Under the pieces are notes generated by a model. The model ran no database searches. It worked only from the letters and a program-made list of their open reading frames with translations, and was not told where the DNA came from. DNA of 64,000 bases from Romanomermis culicivorax (Eukaryota > Nematoda > Enoplea > Mermithida > Mermithidae). How positions within the stretch are numbered: position 1 is the first letter of the stretch; each line of letters begins with the position of its first letter. The position numbers and the translations under genes are program-made. Shown here piece by piece: positions 59,696-64,000 of this stretch. The stretch lies in the NCBI GenBank assembly GCA_963922205.1, contig CAWUHX010000324.1, forward strand, positions 1 to 64,000, given 5' to 3'.

Positions 59696-62590
59696 ATGAC
59701 CGATAAGTCAAATATCGATGATGAAGATAGAAAAATTGCTATTGAAGTCTTCGAGCAATACCGCCATGTTTTCAGTCTCCCTGGAGATCAGCCTACTCTC
59801 ACTCACGAGTTAACGGTCTCTATAGACACGGATGATGCAAAACCAGTCGCAAAACACTACTACCATGCCTCGATCGAACAAAGACCAATGGTTCGTCAGA
59901 AAATCCAAGAAATGCTAGAAAAAGGCCTCATCAAACCTTGGCAATCACCGTGGGCTGCGCCTATGTTTCTGGTAACCAAAAAAGATGGAAGTTGGCGACC
60001 CATAGTCGATTATAGAGGTATAAATGAAGATACTCCTAGCAATAAATTTCCGATTGCCAGAATTGATGACTATCTAGATGCTTTAGGTAATGCACCATTT
60101 TTCTCAACTCTAGATTTAAAAGCAGGGTACTGGCAAATCCCTTTAGACATTGCTTCACACGATAAAGCTACTTTCATTAGTCAAGAAGGCTTGTTTGGTT
60201 TCAAAGTTCTACCATTTGGTTTGAAAAATGCTCCCGCTGAATTTCAAAGACTTATGGAATGGATCCTGCATCCATACATCTGGAAAATCTGTTTGGTCTA
60301 TATCAACGATATCATAGTTTTTTCGCAAACGTATAATGATCATCTAGCACATATCCAACTGATCTTTGATGCTCTTCGTGACGCGAATCTAACATTAAGA
60401 CCTGATAAATGTGATTTCGTACCGAAACAAGTAAAATTTCTTGGTCACTTACTAAGTGAAAATGGAATCTCGCCTGATCCCGAAAAGGTCTCCGCGATCA
60501 TAAACTATGAAATGCCAAAAATGGTAAAAGATCTTCAAAGTTTTTTGGGCCTAGTCCAATGGTGTAGACAATTCATACCCAATCTTGCCACTCTCTCGCG
60601 ACCGCTCTATCAACTACTACGAAAAAATGCGAAGTATGAAATAAGCGAAGAACATTGTTCAGCTTTTAATGAGATTAAAACATCTCTAACCTCGACTCCT
60701 TTTTTGCGATATCCTGTCTATAATGACGAAAAATCGAAATTCATCATTCAAACTGATGCTAGCACAACTGCTATTGGAGCAATTTTGTATCAAAAAAATG
60801 AAAATGATCAATGGGTCATCCCTTACAACAGTAGAGTTCTTTCTGATGTAGAAACCCGATACAGTACAACTGAGCGCGAATGTCTCACAATTGTAGAAGC
60901 TTTCCGATGGTACAGACACTATGTCTATGGTCAAAAAGTAACAGTCAGAACTGACCATAAGCCTTTGCAATGGATCAAAGAAGAAAAACATCGAAATTCG
61001 CGACTTCAAAACTTCGCAATAAAGCTTCAAGACTATGACTATCGAGTTAAATATGTGAAAGGCAAAGAAAATGCTTGCCCTGGTTTTCTATCACAAAACG
61101 AGCCTTGCGCTAAAGTAAAGTCAGTGACTAGCGAAGAAGTAACAAACAAAATATTCAGACTGACATTTCCCAAAGGGAAAAAGACTGTTGCTGCAGCCAT
61201 AACAAGGTCAATGATGCAAAAAGAAGAAAGAAGTAAAGTGCTGACGTTCAAAGAAGACTTCCAACAGCCTGAAAAACGGCTAGTAACAATTGAATCACCT
61301 GAAGAAATCATAGAAGCTCAAAGAAAAGACCCGTACATCGCGAAGTTGGTAAAAATTTTGGAACAGAAACAAATCTCTACGATTTCATCTGCTTTTCATA
61401 CCAAAAACAAAATAGTTTACCGAACGTCAAAACAAGCTAATACAGCTTCCGCCATAGTAGTTCCAACTACTTTGATTGAAAGTGTTTTGTATCAATTCCA
61501 TGGTACAAAGATTTTAAGCCATCAAGGCCATAGATGCACTACAGCGATGATTCGTCAACATTTCTGGTGGCCGAAAATGGAAGAATCAATAATAAAATGG
61601 ATCAAAACGTGCAAAACATGTCAACAAACAACCTCACAGTTGCCGAAACCTCCTCCATTGATGCGGATACAGCCAAAATATCCATTTGAAATCGTCGCGA
61701 CCGACATAGTAAATATTCCCCCTCTTGGTGAGAAAAGATCATACATCATTGTATTTCAAGACTATTTCACTAAATGGGTAAGCAATCATTTGATTCCAGA
61801 TCAAAAAGCAGCCACTATAGTTGAAAGTTTTGTAAACAACGTAGTTTTGGTTCATGGCAGCCCGAAACATCTATTATCAGATCAGGGTTCAGCATTCACT
61901 TCAAACTTGATGAAAGACATCGCGAAACTACTAAAAGTTCAGAAAATCAACACCACCACGTATCACCCGCAATGTAACGGAATGGTTGAAAGATTCAATC
62001 AAACGTTGATTTTGCAACTCAAAAAATTTACCGCTGAAGATCCTGATAATGGGGAACGATATCTACCTTTCGGGACATTCCCCTATAATGCTGTTCCTCA
62101 CACAGCTACTCACTTTTCTCCGTTTCGACTTTTGGGAGGGTACGAACCCAGAATCACTATTGATTTTGACTGCGTGAAAAGTCTAACGTTACCGCTAAAC
62201 TACGACGCGTATCAGTATATCTTCACGCGAGTGCAACTAACGTTATATAACGAAGTTTCGGAAAACTTGAAAAACGCGTTTGAATCACACAAGCGATATT
62301 TAGACAAAAAAACGAAAGAGCACAAATACGATCTAAACGATCTCCTACTGTTGATTAACAACAAAAAATCGACTAAAATCGACAAAGACTATATCAAACC
62401 CTTCGTAGTGGTCGAAAATTCCGAAATTTCGAAAAATGTCATAATGATGGATAGCTTAGATTGTCCCGGACAATCTCAGAAAGTCTCACTTTCTTGTGTA
62501 AAGCCGTACATGCCTCGAATGGCATTCAAAATTTTTAATGCGCAAGTCAGTGGTCCTCCACAACTGACTAGTCACACGCTACTGCATTGA
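59696..62590 (+). CDS. Reverse transcriptase-RNase H-integrase of the Ty3 element
   Basis: An uninterrupted frame of 964 codons. RT (about 40-270) shows [47 protein letters not shown] and [11 protein letters not shown]. The last is the YxDD box, but the first Asp is Asn, which should abolish or greatly weaken polymerase activity. RNase H (about 350-460) has [13 protein letters not shown] and VRTDHKPL. Integrase (about 600-780) has a His-His-Cys-Cys zinc site, [17 protein letters not shown] and NGMVERFNQ, giving a D,D,E set. It copies the RNA to DNA, removes RNA and inserts the DNA. The start codon is nominal because the frame is the direct continuation of protease. Confidence 0.9.
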   Translation: MTDKSNIDDEDRKIAIEVFEQYRHVFSLPGDQPTLTHELTVSIDTDDAKPVAKHYYHASIEQRPMVRQKIQEMLEKGLIKPWQSPWAAPMFLVTKKDGSWRPIVDYRGINEDTPSNKFPIARIDDYLDALGNAPFFSTLDLKAGYWQIPLDIASHDKATFISQEGLFGFKVLPFGLKNAPAEFQRLMEWILHPYIWKICLVYINDIIVFSQTYNDHLAHIQLIFDALRDANLTLRPDKCDFVPKQVKFLGHLLSENGISPDPEKVSAIINYEMPKMVKDLQSFLGLVQWCRQFIPNLATLSRPLYQLLRKNAKYEISEEHCSAFNEIKTSLTSTPFLRYPVYNDEKSKFIIQTDASTTAIGAILYQKNENDQWVIPYNSRVLSDVETRYSTTERECLTIVEAFRWYRHYVYGQKVTVRTDHKPLQWIKEEKHRNSRLQNFAIKLQDYDYRVKYVKGKENACPGFLSQNEPCAKVKSVTSEEVTNKIFRLTFPKGKKTVAAAITRSMMQKEERSKVLTFKEDFQQPEKRLVTIESPEEIIEAQRKDPYIAKLVKILEQKQISTISSAFHTKNKIVYRTSKQANTASAIVVPTTLIESVLYQFHGTKILSHQGHRCTTAMIRQHFWWPKMEESIIKWIKTCKTCQQTTSQLPKPPPLMRIQPKYPFEIVATDIVNIPPLGEKRSYIIVFQDYFTKWVSNHLIPDQKAATIVESFVNNVVLVHGSPKHLLSDQGSAFTSNLMKDIAKLLKVQKINTTTYHPQCNGMVERFNQTLILQLKKFTAEDPDNGERYLPFGTFPYNAVPHTATHFSPFRLLGGYEPRITIDFDCVKSLTLPLNYDAYQYIFTRVQLTLYNEVSENLKNAFESHKRYLDKKTKEHKYDLNDLLLLINNKKSTKIDKDYIKPFVVVENSEISKNVIMMDSLDCPGQSQKVSLSCVKPYMPRMAFKIFNAQVSGPPQLTSHTLLH

Positions 62591-63294
62591 GATCGAGTAT
62601 TGTATTGTTCGTAAAATATTTATTTTCTACTTCAAAATTGATTCGTTTTTTATATATTCCATTTTCCGTTTCGTCTTCACCATTTTGATCGTTTTGAACT
62701 AACCTATAACAGTCTTCCACAGACTAAAGGTAGTGTATGGCCGATTTGCGAGCTGCGATAAAAACTCTGTTTTGAAACACGCTTTTGCGTAATCTACTGG
62801 GTGGCAAAGAAACCACGACATCGTAAACATTCCAAATTTTTCTACGTCTCATCCGTATTGCCGAGATTTCTTCTACAGTTTGGTATTGATCCGCTCAATA
62901 CCTTTCGAAATTTCGAGTTTCAAAGACTTGGCCAGAAGCTTTATATATGTTTCTCTACGAAACTTAAAGCTTGCATCCGCTGCAAACTTTCCGATCTGAC
63001 GCCTCCGTGGCTAAAGATTCCATTCTGAAATACTGACGCCTCTGTGGCTAAAGACTCAAGTCATCAAAATAAAGACTCTGGTCCTTCCCCTCAAAATCCA
63101 GCCTTGGGGATACGTTCCGTAGAAAATATTTTTGTTCCATATATGAAAAAGTGCCCCTGTTGTTTCAAAGTATCTGATCGCTGCCGAAGTCGAATGAAAA
63201 GGTCCGCCAAAGAAAGAAAGATCCTCTGCATCTGAAGAAAAAAATGCTTGTTCCCGAAGAGAGAAAATTTGAATCGCTTGAGGCAATTTGCGTC
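62591..63294 (+). other. 3' untranslated part of the Ty3 element
   Basis: Between the integrase stop and the polypurine tract. Holds no env-like frame; short frames only. Two similar blocks, GACGCCTCCGTGGCTAAAGA (about 62998) and GACGCCTCTGTGGCTAAAGA (about 63033), are a short direct duplication. Confidence 0.6.
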
Positions 63295-63307
63295 AAAGGA
63301 GGAGGAG
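63295..63307 (+). other. Polypurine tract of the Ty3 element
   Basis: AAAGGAGGAGGAG directly before the 3' LTR, the usual place where plus-strand DNA synthesis is primed. Confidence 0.85.
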
Positions 63308-63880
63308 TGTTGTGGTGCGCCAATCGACTACAGTAAGCTCCTCAGCTTTTCAAAGTGATTCGCAAGAATGCATCGTTTCGGAGCTCAAAGTTGTTCAAAG
63401 TTGTCTGAAGGTTCACAACATCAAAGATTACACTCGCAGCAAGTTTGTGATAAAGTCAGTTGTTGTTTTGTTTGTCTTAGTGAGTAGTCGGTTTTTGAGA
63501 TGCTCTGAGCATCGCTAGTAAATCGAAAACCCAGTGTGTGTTCTAGGTTGAGTCAAACTATTTGGAAAATAGTTTGAATAAGCAGGTGAAACTCCAAAGC
63601 GGTTAAGATAGCATGGCCCGAGTTTCAGCATCTGAAAGCCTTTGACAACCTGAGCGAAGATCCATTGATAAATTGACACAGCGCTCTCTACGAGCCCATC
63701 AATCTCCTGCATATGATTATCGTTGCATAAATTCGTCAAAAACTCCAAGTGTTCCGTTTCTAGCATTCCACATGCTCTTCTATGTTCCGTACGTCTCTTT
63801 CTGAAACGCGCGATAACTCGACAAGCTACACAGCTTAATTTTCATCTGCGTTCCGTCATCTTTATTTTTCACGCATGACA
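63308..63880 (+). repeat. 3' LTR of the Ty3/gypsy element
   Basis: Begins TGTTGTGGTGCGCC and ends CATGACA. It aligns by eye with 51421-51987. Substitutions are scattered, and the last 50 bases differ most. GAAT follows at 63881. Confidence 0.9.
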
Positions 63881-63936
63881 GAATCGCTCAATTGGGAATT
63901 CGCTCAGTTGGGAATTCCCTCAGTTGGGAATCGTTC
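63881..63936. repeat. Right end of foldback-like element 4
   Basis: Inverted array units GAATCGCTCAATTGG, GAATTCGCTCAGTTGG, GAATTCCCTCAGTTGG, GAATCGTTCA continue the array broken at 51420 by the Ty3 insertion. Confidence 0.75.
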
Positions 63937-64000
63937 ACCCTCCCCACTAATACCACTTGAAAAGTTTCTGTCTGGTATGAAATGGAGTTCTGCAGAACAT

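Larger units (their letters stand above)
51421..63880 (+). mobile_element. Ty3/gypsy LTR retrotransposon, nested and damaged
   Basis: Order: 5' LTR, LINE insertion (minus), gag with an inserted solo LTR, protease, RT, RNase H, integrase, polypurine tract, 3' LTR, all plus strand apart from the LINE. PR-RT-RNaseH-IN is the Ty3/gypsy order. No env-like frame follows integrase. Without the LINE and solo LTR the element would be about 8 kb. Breaks include frame changes in gag, stops in gag and between protease and RT, and changed catalytic motifs, so this copy is probably not autonomous. Old relatives lie at 39.8-48.8 kb. Confidence 0.9.

Noticed and set aside
63515-63766. 83-codon minus-strand frame in the 3' LTR (also in the 5' LTR at 51629-51988)
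   Set aside because: Present in both LTRs only because they are copies; no motif, and it is antisense to the element's transcription.

Overview
This is animal genomic DNA and looks nematode-like. It is AT-rich and its genes are split by introns with GT...AG borders and T-rich TTTTCAG acceptors. Two genes encode four-span proteins of the Clc-like/claudin type that I associate with nematodes. The phylum is an inference; another ecdysozoan is possible. No tRNA, rRNA or prokaryotic operon structure was seen.

Four host genes can be built from exons. (1) A plus-strand paraoxonase (PON/MEC-6-like) gene at 6093-10876 has nine exons. (2) A minus-strand Clc-like/claudin-like gene lies at 15880-18959. 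(3) A plus-strand coiled-coil protein gene of eight exons lies at 26994-33473. (4) A second minus-strand Clc-like gene lies at 34859-37821. The two Clc-like genes are paralogues with one phase-1 intron at the same place, and both proteins end in a PDZ-ligand-like tail. The paraoxonase and coiled-coil models are clean except for one extra base each, which could be assembly indels or real frameshifts. Weaker exon-like pieces lie near 5.3, 22.7, 24.1, 25.2 and 34.0 kb.

The rest is mostly repeats. Four separate elements (2.87-4.23, 19.9-21.9, 23.6-23.9 kb, and 50.3-51.4 kb continued at 63.9 kb) share one architecture: a tandem array of a short unit, a spacer, then the same array inverted. The unit sequence differs in each. 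This foldback-like set is the most unusual structure in the window. There are also a TA-flanked mariner-like MITE (30.4-31.2 kb), a 1.1 kb element with long terminal inverted repeats (12.7-13.8 kb), a MITE family ending in CTATAG (several copies), and a dispersed repeat near both 0.5 and 50 kb.

From about 39.8 to 48.8 kb lies an old, heavily decayed minus-strand Ty3/gypsy-like element with an extra reading-frame region after the integrase. From 51421 to 63880 lies a younger plus-strand Ty3/gypsy element with two LTRs and a 4-bp target duplication, sitting inside a foldback-like array. It carries a nearly full-length minus-strand LINE beside its 5' LTR and a solo LTR of another family inside gag. 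The gag and pol frames carry several breaks and altered catalytic motifs, so this copy is probably dead.

Coordinates of exons come from reading splice sites by eye; no alignment or database search was run.
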